A DNA stretch of 64,000 nucleotides from Tenebrio molitor (GCF_963966145.1 NC_091048.1:15314001-15378000), one strand, 5' to 3'. Positions 1-12,900 are shown, counted from the first letter of the stretch. Notes: generated by a model from the sequence alone, not told the origin. Numbers and translations: made by a program.

Positions 1-490
1 CAAGGAAATGTCAAAAAACGCGTTATCGTTTCTTAAATATGGCTTGGCCAAGCTATACCTCATTTTTCCTATCGTTCGTATTTTTCAAATAACTCGAAAA
101 TGACTCGAATAATGACGTATTTGTACACGCTCGCAGCTGACGTAATGGAACAAGATTCAAAAAAAATTATATGCAATGATTATAGGAGTATACTCTTTGA
201 CAAAAAAAAACCTCAATAACGCTCAAACTTAAAAATTTACTGAACAACGGTCGAATTTCGACCGCTGGGCGACCTCCAGTAAAAATAAATTTTTCCATTA
301 AAAAAAAGACACTTATTTGACATAACAGTTTATGTTGAAAAAAATAAAAAATCAAGCCGTTTTGTAGTGTTTTTTTTTTACCATTGTATTGGTTCTTTTG
401 TTTATTAAAATCGGACAATAAGCCTTTATTATTATTATTAAAGTGTTTAGTAATGTGTAAAAGCTCATTAATTTTTTTTTAATCCAAATT

Positions 491-580
491 GAATCCAAAA
501 ATATTGAGTTGTTTTGCAACCAATTCTAAAAATATTGAGTTGTTTTGCACCCAATTTAACTCCTGTGTGTGAACGGTGTG
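491..580. repeat. Dispersed repeat, also at 25098-25170 in reverse
   Basis: This stretch holds two tandem copies of a motif containing TATTGAGTTGTTTTGCA, followed by CCAATTTAACTCCTGTGTG. A similar block lies in reverse orientation at about 25098-25170, inside the TIR element nested in the CHERP intron. It is therefore probably a remnant of the same transposon family. Bases 1-490 hold nothing else I can assign. Confidence 0.4.
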
Positions 581-796
581 TACTCACTTATTCACATCAT
601 TTTGATGTTTTTTATATGGAGCGGCAACCATAAATTTCACATTCAGTTTTTACGCCTACTTGGACTACAATCATTTATAATAACCCCGTATTTATATTTA
701 TTTGATACTGGAGCTCAAGTCAACTACATGTACACGGACCTCTCTAAAGTATTTGACAGATAATACCACTTTAAATTGCTTAATAATTTAAACATC

Positions 797-916
797 TATA
801 GTACCGAGCGATCATTTAAAAAATAAATCGAGTTTGCTTTGGAGGCTATGCTATAGCATGGGTTGCCATAGGTAACACGCCGGCTCGATTTATTTTTAAA
901 TTGATCGCACCGTATA
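797..916. mobile_element. Short palindromic TIR element
   Basis: The left arm TACCGAGCGATCATTTAAAA and the right-arm complement TACGGTGCGATCAATTTAAA form a near-perfect inverted repeat of about 30 bp around a short centre. It has no coding capacity. It interrupts the reverse-transcriptase remnant. Confidence 0.6.
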
Positions 917-922
917 TTTTTC

Positions 923-1063
923 CTGGTAGGCGGTTGCACGCGCCATTTACAAAATCCTGCAAGGAAATGCGACCTTCCTATTGGTTAGTGCAATAAAGTA
1001 ACCAATAGAGAGGTCTCATTTCATTGCAGGGTTTTGTAAATGGCGCACGCAATCGCCTACCAG
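923..1063. mobile_element. Short palindromic TIR element
   Basis: The arms begin CTGGTAGGCGGTTGCACGCG and, read in reverse complement, CTGGTAGGCGATTGCGTGCG. They extend about 45 bp through GCGCCATTTACAAAA. It lies next to the element at 797-916, and together the two split the retrotransposon remnant. Confidence 0.6.
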
Positions 1064-1731
1064 TAAAATATAGACTATAGATGTATCTGATGCGGTGATA
1101 AAAATATTTAGTTCTTCATCGACAGAACACAGGTTGTTTTCAGTTCGTTGAAATACAAACACCCCGTGGCTTCTCCAAGGGTCCATTCTTAGACCTTTGT
1201 TTTTCATTTCATAAATGAAATAAGCTTAGATCGTGATTCCGAATGCCTCTTACTCGTATGCATGTATGTTGACGACTTGAAACTTTTTAAAAAAATATCA
1301 ACTTATGCAGACCACGTTATACTTCAATTGGATTTGCGGAAAATGGAACTGTGGTGTGATAGAAACGGACAGTCTTTGAATGTTTCTAAATGTAACGTGA
1401 TGACATTGTCATTGAAACATACCAAGAGGTTTTATGAAGACAAAATTGGTGACTCTGTCTTACAGCGCCTTTCTACTCTAAATGACTTGGGGATTACTTT
1501 TGACCAAAAGTTAGCTTTTACAGAAAGTAGGTACGACTCGTACGACCCAAGGATATCCTCATCATTCAAAGCGTTAGGGTGTGTTATCCGCTAACAATAA
1601 CTTTAACTTATTTATTATTCATTATTAACATTGTCAAATGTTTGGAAAATGTAAACAATATTTTCATCGAAATTGTACATGAACGTAATATTTTGTAAAA
1701 TCTCTAATTTATGATATATGTAATCTTTTAG

Positions 1732-2572
1732 CGCAAACGCGTCAATTTTTCCGATCCGGCTATCTCCGACAAGAAAATTTTTATCAAAGATTCAGAAGAG
1801 TACGACGATGATAACGAAAACCCGGACAGTACAAATGAATCCCATGATTTAAGTGAAGAAGGAACCAATCAGGTACGTTAATAATGTTGTTAATTGATTT
1901 CTCTAATTGCAAAATTGCAAAACATTGCAGGAAACCAACGTATCGTCAGACGCTGTTGACAAAGAAGAAATGCTCTTGGTTTTTAAAAATTTCTGTGATT
2001 TAAATTTCAAAGGTTCACTAACAGATAGTAATGTCAAAAGTGCACTCGTTCCCCTGCTTCAAAATCTGAAAGTTCCAGAAATTGTGGAAATAATTTCTGA
2101 ATATGTGACCAGTTCAGATAGTGGAACACTTAGTGAAGTTTACAGTGCACTATTTAATAGTGAATCATCGCAACAAATCATTGATAAATGTGTATTACCT
2201 TCAATTCAAAATGGAGATATTTGCGAAAGTTTTTTACCGAAATTACTTAATGCGGTAGAGAAGCTTCCAGGAGACAAACTTAAGCATATTACTGAGGAAT
2301 TTACTAAAATTTTTGAAGAAAATTGTATCAATGCTGACGATAATAAGGAATTCACACAAGAACAAGTTCAAGATTATGTAGTTAATAAATTTGATTGTGA
2401 TAGCATGAATGATTTGATTAAAAAGTATTTTTTAAATTTAGAAGGTCAAAGGCGTAATGAGTTTTTGGTTGGTTTAATGAATTTAGCGAGCAGTGAGCTT
2501 CCTGTTAATATGAAATTCGTCAATTGTCACATTAACATTTTACAAGATTTTGTTAAAAAGATGACTGAGTGA
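1732..2572 (+). CDS. 3' exons of a RIF1-like protein (partial)
   Basis: Two exons join in phase: 1732-1872 (acceptor ttttag, donor gtacgt) and 1931-2572 (acceptor ttgcag, stop TGA). Upstream exons lie outside the window or across the retrotransposon-filled intron. The first exon opens with RKRVNFSDP and then runs into an acidic stretch. An RVxF PP1-docking motif followed by DP is characteristic of the C-terminal part of RIF1, a telomere and replication-timing factor that recruits protein phosphatase 1. The last exon encodes about 213 residues, predicted mostly helical, with no domain I recognise. A HEAT-like protein such as FANCE was considered as an alternative. The RVxF reading is seen in the sequence; the RIF1 identity is an inference and moderate at best. 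Confidence 0.5.
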
Positions 2573-3097
2573 CTTTTTCGTATCTATGTTTTATTCAACT
2601 GATTTTCACAATAATTTTGTATATCCATAATTAATTTAATTTTCTTAAGTACCTACCTACTATATTTAATAAAACTTATATTTATGATGTAGCATAAGTT
2701 ATTGCACCTCAATCCTAACATAAAACACAAGTTTTCTCGTATCATCAGCATACCAGATGAATAGAACTAGAACATTTTATTATAGGCCATGCCAAAATCA
2801 CATAACCACCACCTGTTGAATTAAGTTGGTGAAAAGAAAATTACACCAAGTGTATTAATGGCAATTTTGATATTACTTTACTAGGATGCTATAGACCAAT
2901 CAAAACTAAGTACACAACGTTGTCGGTTGATTTTCTGGGTAGAATGCAGTGTTGGTGGTTATTTGGTTTTGTCACGACTTACTAGATAATTAGAAATTTG
3001 GCAACATTGTAAACCAACACGTGTTGTAGCTAGATTCTAGATCTTTAGGTTAGGTTTAAGTTTCAAAGACGGTTAAGCGATAATTGCAAAACAAATC
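2573..3097. other. Intergenic stretch with a weak TIR repeat
   Basis: This is the 3' flank of the RIF1-like gene (several AATAAA-like sites near 2670) and the promoter side of OGFOD1. A weak inverted repeat (about 2787-2810 CAAAATCACATAACCACCAC against about 2950-2975) suggests a small degraded TIR element. A single CACGTG is at 3018. Confidence 0.3.
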
Positions 3098-4929
3098 ATG
3101 AACAAAGAAAAAGGTCAGTACTAACATTTATTTAACGTGACCTATAAAGTTGCATGTTCCAGGATCCAAGCGAAAACTGTCGTCTGACGCTAGCAGCGAC
3201 GAAGATGAAGACAGCGAATTTGTTTATTTTGAAGAAGAGTCAGATAGCGAACCTGAAATCAACTGTGATAAGTGGGACAACTGTAGGATCGTTAAATTCA
3301 ATTATCCAAAAATTTGCACTGGTTGTAAGTATAACCTAAACGTCTGAAAGTTTATACTGAGTACCTACAACTTCTTTAATTCAGATCATTTGATGCCCAC
3401 ATGTAGCCCTAATCCTGATGAAAATCCCAATAAAAAAGTAAAATTATTGGCAGAAATCAGAACGAATCTGTTGGATGGGGATTTCATGAAAGAATTTCAA
3501 AATGCATGGAACAAAAATAAAGGATTTAACTCTAATGAAACAGAAATAATTGTGGATCCTTTTAAAGTTTGTGTTATAAGAAATTTTTTGGATAACCCAC
3601 ATTTATTGAATGATGTGAGGCAGGAATTTAACGATATTGATTGGAATTTGAGGAGTATGGATTTATATGAATTTTCACAATCCAAAGACCTGAAACATTT
3701 AAGTGAACATGCATGCATCAATTCAGTTTACCAATTTTTACAAAATGATGTAATGAAATGGGTTGCTGCATTAACAGGCTTAACATTGACCCATATTTCT
3801 GCTACATGTAGTGCATACAGTAATACTGATTATTTACTAGTACATGATGACCAAAGGGAAGATAGAATGGTTGCTTTTATTTTATATTTGACAGGGCCAG
3901 AGGGTTGGGATGAAAGTAAAGGTGGAGCTTTACAATTGTTAAATAAAGATAGCGACTGCCAACCCTCACAAATTGTTCACAGCATATTGCCAGCTAATGC
4001 CCAATTTGTATTTTTTCCTGTAGCTAGTGATTCATATCATCAGGTTGGTAGACAATTGAACTTGGAATTGACCTGTTCTTATATTAATTAATTGTAGGTG
4101 TCTGAAGTCACATCTCTTGGTGACAGTAGGTTAAGTATTAATGGATGGTTTCATACAAAAGTTCCCCCAGTTTATGACACTCCAAGTTTTAAATCTTACC
4201 CTGATGGATTATTTGGAGAAAAACAGTACAAAGCAATTGATTTTGACAGCGACCTGTCTTCTTGGCTCACAGATGGATACTTAGAATGTGATGTAATCAG
4301 CGAGATTCATGAATATTTTGAAGAACACTCAGAAATATCCCTTAAGAACTTTCTGCGAGAAGAACCTTTCAATGAGTTATCTCAATTATTAGATTCTAAC
4401 AGTTTGAGTTGGGTTAAGATAGGACCTCCCAATCGCCATTGCTATGAGGTTGCTAAAACGAATGATCTCCCAATAGTTGTCGATAGATTTTTACGACTGT
4501 TTCAAAGTAAACAAATGTTTTCTTTACTGGGGCGTTTAACTGGACTTGAATTGAATCAGAATAAAGCTTCAATGAAATTTGAATTACAAAAATGGACTCC
4601 TGGTTGCTATTCAGTAAGTGTCCTTAACAATTGATTTCAAACAAATAATTAACGAATCATTTCAGTTATTGGGCGATTACGATTGGTACGATAAAAAACA
4701 GTTGGACCTGATCATACATTTTGGATGCAAGTGTAACAGTGACGTGTGTGGAGCGCGAACATTGTATGTGACCACAGATGAGCAAGTGCAGGATGCTTTG
4801 ATCACGTTGGAGCCTGAAGAGAACAATCTGAACCTAATCTACAGGGATACTGCCAGGTTTACAAAATATTTTAGTAAACTCAGTAGATGTCGTTGTTTTT
4901 ATACATTAATCTGTTCTTATACAGAATAA
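3098..4929 (+). CDS. OGFOD1: OGFOD1 / sudestada1-type prolyl 3-hydroxylase
   Basis: The 2-oxoglutarate/Fe(II) dioxygenase of this family hydroxylates a proline of ribosomal protein uS12. Five exons join in phase: 3098-3113, 3163-3324, 3385-4043, 4098-4613 and 4666-4929, giving about 542 residues. After a short acidic, Ser-rich N-terminus comes the catalytic jelly roll: YLLVHDDQREDRMVAFILYL contains the H-x-D iron ligands, and DSYHQ|VSEV at the exon 3/4 junction supplies the distal His. The second, non-catalytic jelly roll ends with a conserved NLIYRDTARFTKYF block. The start ATG gives MNKEKGSKRKL. An AATAAA overlaps the stop. The 3' end converges on cwo, with about 400 bp between the stops. 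Confidence 0.92.
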
Positions 4930-5332
4930 AATCGTGTTGATTTTTATTAAACAATAGTCCTTTATTATTTATAAAAGTTACACAGAAGTACGTTTTTAAA
5001 ATACTATGAATTAACAAGTAATATAGTGGTAGTTATTTTAGCAGTTGCAAACTTAATTATAGATGTCCACAGTAATGCCGACTGTGAATACTGCTCGAAG
5101 TAATCTAATTCCTTCAACACAATACTGTTTGTTCATTATCAGTTGAAGATTTGTTTGCTTCATAATATTGCACTTGTCAAAATTCTGCCCTGCAACCACC
5201 GATTTAAAAAAGTATTCTTTAAAAAATAACGAACTCCCTTAATTTTTAGACTATATAAATTTTATATCAGTCTTAAAAATTTTCCTGACCTTCACAGCCT
5301 TATAAAACCTCATCTTTGTCAACATCACCATT
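4930..5332. other. Convergent 3' flanks of OGFOD1 and cwo
   Basis: This is AT-rich DNA between two convergent genes. It holds polyadenylation-like signals on both strands (TTTATT on the plus strand near 4960 for the minus-strand gene). No ORF or repeat was recognised. Confidence 0.4.
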
Positions 5333-8300
5333 TCAATTCCAATTGTTATTATATTCCGATTTATATTTCCCATTAATATAACTGGGTTGAAAATTAACAC
5401 TGATAGTGACCGGATGTAAAACAACGTTATGCATATTAGGCACCACTTCCAATATGTCATAATTGCGCAAATACGGCATCAAAGTTTTGTAATCTATGGT
5501 TAATGGGATATAATAGGACCCTTTTGCGTGTAATACAAATATGGGAACGCTGAAGTTTCCTTTATCCATCACACTTCTTGCGGTCGGCGAATACGGGCGT
5601 AGCTCGTTCCTTGGGATCGATTCTACCTTCATCTGATTGAGAGACGAATTACTTTCGGTTGGTGAAATCCGAGAGCTTTCATGTTCTGAGATTCTTGTCA
5701 ACAATTCACTACTAGGAGGCGAGCTGCGACTGGAGCTAAAAAAGAACATATTTATTTACCTATTGGAAAATTTCTAGATACATATTTGTATTATAATAGT
5801 GAGAAGATCTACAGTGTGGAAACTTTAACTGGAATAAAATTGATAACTTGGACATGGGTGATTTTTGTAAAAAATACCGAAACAGGTTTTTCCCTGCCTA
5901 TATTTTGGCGCATATGGTTTTTGCATATCTGCTCCCGGAAGCTCGCAACCACCCCTAACTTTTTTTTTCAAATGGAAGGGTATACCAAGTTTGAAAGCCC
6001 ACTTCGCAAAGAATACAACGTACTATTTGTTTCCTGAATATTTTCAATCCTACGTCCTAAAAAATAAAAAAAATTAATGCAACAAATGTTCAAAATGGAC
6101 ACCGTTTTATAACATTTCCGGTGGGATTTGCCTAATTTCATGACTAAAACCGAACAGTATTGAAGACCGTAAGCAATGTATTAGACATGGAATTAGGCAA
6201 ATCACACCGGAAATGTTACGAAACGTAAGGGATGCGTGTTACTATCGATTTGCAATTTGCCAAGAAAGAAACGGTGCCCATTTTAAGCATTTGTTGCATT
6301 AAATACATAGAATTCAACTTATAAAATTGGTTTTTATTTTTTAGCACGTAGGCTTTGAAAATATTCTGGAAACAAATAGTGCGTTGTATTCCTTGAGAAG
6401 TGAGCTTTCAAACGAGGTGTCACTTAGCGTAACCTTCCATTAAAAAAAAAGTTTGGGTGATTGCGCAATGTCCAAGTTAAAGTTTCCACACTGTATAACA
6501 TCGCCTTCAGTGTTATTTAATCAAGTTCCTGGTGCAACTTCTGCAATCGTCAATTGACAAAATACACTACTGGCCATAAAAGTTGCAACACCAAAAAATA
6601 ATAATAAAGTTGAATTCTGTGTACCTATGTGTGTATTTCAGTGAAGTGTGTATAAAATTTCGGAAATTTTTAATTACAAATAGGTGATCGGAATTACCTC
6701 GAGCATCGAATTGTACTATTGCGAACACGGAATCTTGGACGATTTGTCATTCGATTGACATAAAAATGTAAAACTGGCTTTAGGTGCAACTAACCTTACT
6801 TTCGATTTTTGTAATTTTTATCATACTGACATGCCAAAAATAAACTTTTTGTAAAATCGTATCAAAATGAAGACATTTATACAGTAATTTGCGGGCGTAA
6901 ATAATGCCTTTTGCACCGTAAGGCCTAAAAGAACAACAACTAATTTTAATAGCAATTTTATTTGTTGCATCACATTGGCAACCAACAACATAACTCTTGA
7001 TTTTTGAGAACGAATCATGTCATTTATTTTTTCAAAGCTTTAAGGTGGATTTAAATGATTTTACAAAAAATAGTGTTTGCATTTCTATTCAAACGTCAAT
7101 CATAATGACAATAAAGCGTGGCTTATATTGACATTTTTTGAGTTGACATAAATTTGACGTCTAAAATTCCGTGTCCGCAACTGTACAGTGCGATCAACAA
7201 TTACTTAGATAAGGGGCGGCTATGACTCTTGACAGTGTCAGATTTTTCGTATTTTTGCTAGAGGCCGATTTCAAGTTGACTTGCAACTTGTATTGTCATG
7301 GTAACGGCACAAAATTGCAAGTTTGAGAAAGATGACGCATATTAGTAATTAATGTGTAGGACAAAGATAGCTACACATTTGCGCTGCACCACCTATTTGT
7401 CACCCTGACTTGAAATCGGGCTCTTAGTTAATAAACGCTATATTCATGTTCAACACTTGTTCTGGGGATAGATCTGAAGATCGCCCTAACCACATAAATC
7501 TTCTGGTGCCGTCTTTCGAAATAGCTTTGCACATTACATGTACCGTAATAGCGACCACTGTTGTGGTGAAATAATTCCATTGCAAAAGTTTATAAAAATG
7601 AATACATCTACGCGGTTCTAGAAAATCTGATAGATGTATCACTGTTTGTTTACATTAGCTGGTCTTCAAAGAGGATAATTGATTATATCTGTTAGCACTG
7701 CAAGTGAGATGTCCTTCGTAGCGTACTCCAGAGCGACGGTCGGCGTCCGTTTCATATCCCATTTAAGTCACGACTTGCGATTCGTGGAAGTTAGAGAAAG
7801 TCGTAACAAGTACTGACTCGTTCCAAGTCAAAATTGACAAAATCAGTTACACACGAAATTATGCATGTGTTACCATCTAATCTGATTTAACTACTATCAC
7901 ACGTCAAGTGCAATAACTCACCTAAATGATGTTCCATTTGTTTGAAATTATAACAATTTATAAATAACATTGCCCTCTATTTATAAGTAAAATTAGAATT
8001 TATTATCTAATTCCTTTCATAACGTTGCAATTTTTTTTTTTTTTGGCCGGCAGTGTTAACTCATAATAGAGTAAGTACTTACTTCGATATAATCAATTTG
8101 TTTGTTTTACAATTGTGTCTCTAGTAATGTATCGACTGTTATGTTTGTAATATCCTAAGGTATTACGCATGAAGTAGGTACATTTTCACGGTTCCTAGAT
8201 TAATTCACGGTGTTGCCTATTTCAGGATGATCATTTAGATGTAATTATATTATTTATAAATGTCGTCACTGCAATTCATAAATAACTTACTGATTGCTTT

Positions 8301-9502
8301 ATTGAGTGATATATTCGTATGGAAAACCACTTGGCTGAAGGTGTTGATTCAAGTTTTTTTTTTACCTTATTTATTGAAGTAAGTAAGTAAATATTATAAG
8401 ACATTCAATTTTTTTAAAGCACTCAAACTTATCATCAGGGATTTCGAAGTCCTAGACATGATAGAAGTATTGTTTCTAAATCAAGTGTTACATTACACTC
8501 CAAATTTAAAAATAAATAAATATAGATTTTGCTGATTGCTAAATTTTATAAGCTACTCAAGTTTTAACAATATAATCTCGTAGCCTCATTACAAAATTTC
8601 CAGTATTTTGAAAAAGTTTATTAATCTGAAGATAACAAAGAGTTTTACCTTTGATTCTCCACACTATTTACGGAAGCACGACGGCCGTTCTCAACTTTTT
8701 GTCTTTTGATGCCTTCATTCAAATCTTGACTGAAGCGCATCTTGATGTTGGTTTTATATTTGTAGGAAACTCCATTTCCATTACATTCTGGATGTTTGTC
8801 ATAGCTTTCAGAATCATTCAGTCTAACTGTGAACGAACCGTTATTGTTATTTGGCTCATTTTTAGGCGTCTGATAATCAGACACTTGCACCTGTAGGTTA
8901 TTGGCGGCATCCTGCAAGTTCCTGTGTTCAACAACGGGTTGGTTTGAGGCCGCCGGCGGCTGGTGCGACATTCTGGACAAGCTCTCGCAGTGCTTTTGCA
9001 AATGGTTGAGGATGCGCACACAGATGCCTTCACGAGGGAAGTGACCTTCGACCTCAACCATAAATCGCATGGCTTCAGACATGCATTCTTGATAACCCAA
9101 GCTGCAAAAATTATCATTCTGACCTACGAAAATAACCGAAAGTTGTCGCAGCCTCTTACCGATAGTGTTCCGACGGGCTGCCATGTTCTTGTTGGAGATA
9201 TTTCATGTGTTTTATGGCCATTTCGATGATTTCAGTCTTCTCGATTCTGCCTCGTCCTTTTTTCAAATACTCCGTCGGGATTAAGCGAGATAAATCCGCT
9301 AGGCAATTGTTCATTCGATCTCTCCTTCTTTTTTCGATGATTCTATGGGACATTGGATCTTGCTGCAATGTCAAAACGGGGCTTAGATTTGGTCAAAATA
9401 AACGGTAAGAAAGAGTCACCTACCCTTGTCACTTTGTTCTTTTTGTAGGGACCATACTCCGAGTCATCTTCACTACAAGTGGCCGTGGAAAAGTTTAAAT
9501 TT
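5333..9502 (-). CDS. cwo: Clockwork orange, bHLH-Orange clock repressor
   Basis: Coding exons on the minus strand are 9502-9424, 9362-9160, 9101-8649 and 5735-5333, joined in phase; one intron is only 58 nt. The DNA-binding bHLH is in the second exon (SHRIIEKRRRDRMNNCLADL, then GRGRIEKTEIIEMAIKHMK). The Orange domain starts straight after the short intron (LGYQECMSEAMRFMVEVEG). The last exon carries a further block ending HPVTISVNF that I believe is conserved in CWO proteins. CWO binds E-boxes and dampens CLK/CYC activation in the insect circadian oscillator. At least 378 residues are visible. The N-terminal exon is unresolved: the frame is closed just upstream of 9502, so the start codon must come from an exon further upstream. 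The 2.9-kb intron (5736-8648) holds two TIR elements. Confidence 0.9.
5812..6493. mobile_element. Long fold-back TIR element in cwo intron
   Basis: The ends CAGTGTGGAAACTTTAACT and its complement AGTTAAAGTTTCCACACTG are flanked by TA on both sides. The arms can be followed in stretches through most of the 682-bp element, for example caaatggaagg...tttgaaagc against gctttcaaa...ccttccatt, and a TTGCCTAATTTCATG / CATGGAATTAGGCAA pair near the centre. No ORF of note. The TA duplication suggests a Tc1/mariner-mobilised non-autonomous element. Confidence 0.75.
6715..7184. mobile_element. TIR element in cwo intron
   Basis: The terminal repeats CTATTGCGAACACGGAATC and ATTCCGTGTCCGCAACTG are imperfect complements, flanked by TA. 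The inside is AT-rich and has no convincing coding region. Just upstream (about 6568-6595) CTGGCCATAAAAGTTGCAAC resembles the terminal repeat of a Tc1-like element. From 7185 to 8648 I recognise nothing further. Confidence 0.6.
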
Positions 9503-9975
9503 CTACAATTCAAATTTTGAACGGCATTACAATTGCAAAAATACGAACTTACGTCTCGCAACACTGGTAAACACCTCGTTCATCTTTCGTCCTGTTCAAT
9601 TCATCATTCGAATTACACCTATAAAAAGGAGATTATTAGCAAGCCGCAGTTTATCATTTGAATGGCACGACACCGCCGCACTTCGCGATTTCGCAAAAAT
9701 TTCGCACTTGAATAAATAGGAAATTCCGGTCCGTCTTGTTTATATTTACGAGACGTAAGAGAAAAACGTAGGTGTGACCTTGCCATGAACTCGAACCAAA
9801 ATTAAAATACCAACACGGTTCGTTCTCAAATCAATGCGTCCAAACAAAAAAAAAATCGCAAATTCGAAGTAAAAATCGAGTCGTTGCCCGCCAAGGTCAT
9901 TTCAGCCCCCCAAGGCGAACGGGGTATGGCGTACACTCTTTGAAATTAATTTCGTCGGCAAATGTGAAATGGAAA

Positions 9976-12900
9976 CACGTGATTCGTTAACGATAATAGA
10001 TGTCAATCAATGATAAAAAATACTTATTTATTGATCGTTTGACATCTCGTGATGCTCACGTGACGCGAAACGTCAAACGGCGGCGATAAATTTCCAGTCG
10101 CCGTCGACGCATCCTCGGGTTTTTTTCTTTTTTTAAGCACTATCTCAAATAATAATTGTGAAATTCTTTTTGATCTCATCCGTCATTGTGAAATACTGGT
10201 GATGAATGTTGACTTAAGGAAAAAAACCGATGAAGTTGATTTGGTTTTCCATCCTCATGTAGTAACACATTAAATGACTATTAGTTTGGAATTGCGCTAT
10301 TTGTTTTCACGAAGAACCGTAACGAAAACATGACTTGTGGCACCGCTCTTCTCCCATGTCTGGAGGACATGGAACTTTATGAAACGTTCAAAATTACACC
10401 TGTATTTTGACATAGATAAGATAATGAATCTCAAAGACGCTTTGACTTAATCACACACATGACCGATTTTTTATTTGTCAATAACACCAACACGCGATAC
10501 CATCTGCTCCTGTTCGAAAATATATTACCTTCAATTTTAGAGACAGAGTACGCATTAAAAAATTATTATGATTGTTATGTTGGCAGAAAACTGTTAATGA
10601 CAAATGAAGCAAGATCATTGCTCTTCCTAGTTTTGAACGTTCCAAACATTCTATAGAATTCATTTTATGAGACAAATCTGAGGTGAAGTTGGCCGAGCAT
10701 CAAAAAATGTTCTCTTTCTAGAAAAGTGAAAAAAATTCTTGAACATTCTTTAAAAAATTGTCATCAATGTGTGTTTCATCCCCACACGAAAATAATTAAT
10801 ACTATTCTGATCCTATCAGTAGTTGTTTTCATTTATTACATATGTATAGTAATAACAAAGAGAGTTATATTCGACGAGTTTAAAATCTACACATTTAAAC
10901 ATCCTTACCTTTTGTAAAAAAAAATAATCAAACTCAACTGCGATTTTACTGCTTCTTAAAATTGTAATTGAATATTTTTGACATTTACTTTATTGTTTAC
11001 TTTCAGATTTTCATTATTTAAACTCGGATCTCGATAAGAATCCATAGAAAAATTATTTAAATAAAAACACTCGTTATTGTTCTAACAATAATACATGTAC
11101 ATCCCATAACTAAATCCATTACTTTTGTCTGTCACTACTTACATATCAACATGAAATCTGCAGATAAATTATGCTCAGTACTAAAAAAAGAAAATGTTTG
11201 GCCTGCTAATTGATATAAGTTCATGAAGTTGTTAAATTAAGACAAACGTAAAGAACTTGCTGTTCTGGTGCTTGGTTCAAATAAAAATAAAACTGGAAAT
11301 TAATTACATATTTGAATTAAAATTTTACTTGGTACAGACGAAATCTACCTAAGTTACAAAATAATTACATCATTATTGCAAAATTTAGCACTGTTCCATT
11401 AAATGGATCAGATGTTTTCCTAAATCATGTCCATGTAAAAAATATAAGAAAGTGCATTTTCTTGTTATTCATCCAACAACACAGTACCTATTTCCCTTTT
11501 ACAAAAAATATTCTCGGCTCACAATAAAAATCGAGTAAATAATTTTCGAAAATTACATCAATTTTTTTGAAATCGCTACTAAAAATTAAAAAAAAAAACA
11601 TCTTTTTTCTTACGGAATAAAGGGAAGAATAATTTCTTGTTTAGGCAACTGTCATCGTCACTGCATGCAGTTTTCATCTAATGCACTACAATCCAAAACT
11701 TATATTAGCTGATTCTTCTATAAAATTTTACAAAACGCGGCTAATTTGAGCAAATGCCGATAATAATGATTCGCTCACTTCATCTTATAAACCAACGCCA
11801 AAAATAAGTGGTTCGAGAAAACTTGGATATTCCTGATAATCAATAAATGTTTCCGTTGCTAAGTATAAACTTTGAATCCATCAAAAAAAAATTGTTGCTA
11901 CACGAATTGAGAACCTAAAAAAAATTTAAACCAGTTTGCTTCCGTTCTGGTGAAGTGATTAGTATATCACGCACACAATACACGTGGCTAAAAGTATGTT
12001 AGTATAGTTTATACTCGTAGTTGTAGCAACAGGTACTTCGATACCTTAAGTTACATAAATGTATGTTAATATTTAGAAATCACGTCATAATGATTCATTG
12101 CTTAAAAAGAAAGTTTTTCCATAGTATTATAGGTACACATTAAGAAAATCTTATTTTGGACCTGTTTTCAATGCTTTTTGGTGGTATCTCTAAATATGGT
12201 ACCAATAAAGAGTTTCCCAACACAATCTAACAGTCCATTTCGAATCAACTATCGACATTATTAAAAATTCAGCCATTATTGTGGTTTCGACTGTGACCGA
12301 TAGATGCTGGGCCATCTGTTAGTGGACCGTGTAATAACTAGGCAAGTGTACCGGATGTGCAACGAGTTCTTTTTTTATCATAACAGCTGCAGTTGACAAG
12401 ATGTTTAGTGGGTTTTTGCCAGTGTTTTTGAATTTATTTGAATTAAAATTAACAGCTGTGAAAGCTCTCTCTTTAAATACGTTTATAGATTGATAGATCT
12501 ACAAGTAGGATCGAGTAATTTTGTGTAATGACATGTATAGTTACATCGTAATTAACAGAAGGTAGACTAAAATGACGTGTGTTAATAAATCCAGCCACAC
12601 TGCTTCAATTTAGTAGGCAGGAAACATGCGAATTTGGAGATTTATCTAATCGAACGTATCCATTAGCTTTGACTACTTCCTCGTGTTGACACAATAATAA
12701 TAGAAAAATGTCGATTATTAATATTTGTCGGGCACGTGTGCTGGCTAAGCTGTAATTTGATTTGGTGTCAGTCTGTGGTCGACTTGAATCGTCACTTTCA
12801 AAAACAAATACTGTCCTGCATAAGGGGGTGTTTCGTTTTTGGCAATCTCTGTCCTCAGATCACTTCGTTAATTGCTATCACGTGCGCGTCCAAAAATAAT

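Larger units (their letters stand above)
690..1600 (+). pseudogene. Broken non-LTR retrotransposon reverse transcriptase
   Basis: Two pieces of one reverse-transcriptase domain can be read. The first (about 700-763) carries YTDLSKVFDR, the family's 'TDFSKAFDR' block. The second (1262-1594) carries the catalytic YVDD motif at its start and then a 'WC..NGQSLNVSKCNVMT' block typical of Jockey/CR1-type LINE polymerases. The pieces are separated by two palindromic elements (797-1063). Between 1100 and 1260 only a degraded 'PRGFSKGPFLDLCF' echo of the 'SGVPQGSxLGPLLF' motif remains. There are stops and frame changes and no full-length ORF, so the element is dead. It lies upstream of the acceptor at 1731, probably in an intron of the downstream gene. 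Confidence 0.65.

Noticed and set aside
1907..2572. FANCE-like HEAT protein as identity of the first gene
   Set aside because: The helical last exon superficially fits, but the upstream exon with RKRVNFSDP points to a PP1-docking protein of RIF1 type. Neither could be proven, so no gene symbol was given.
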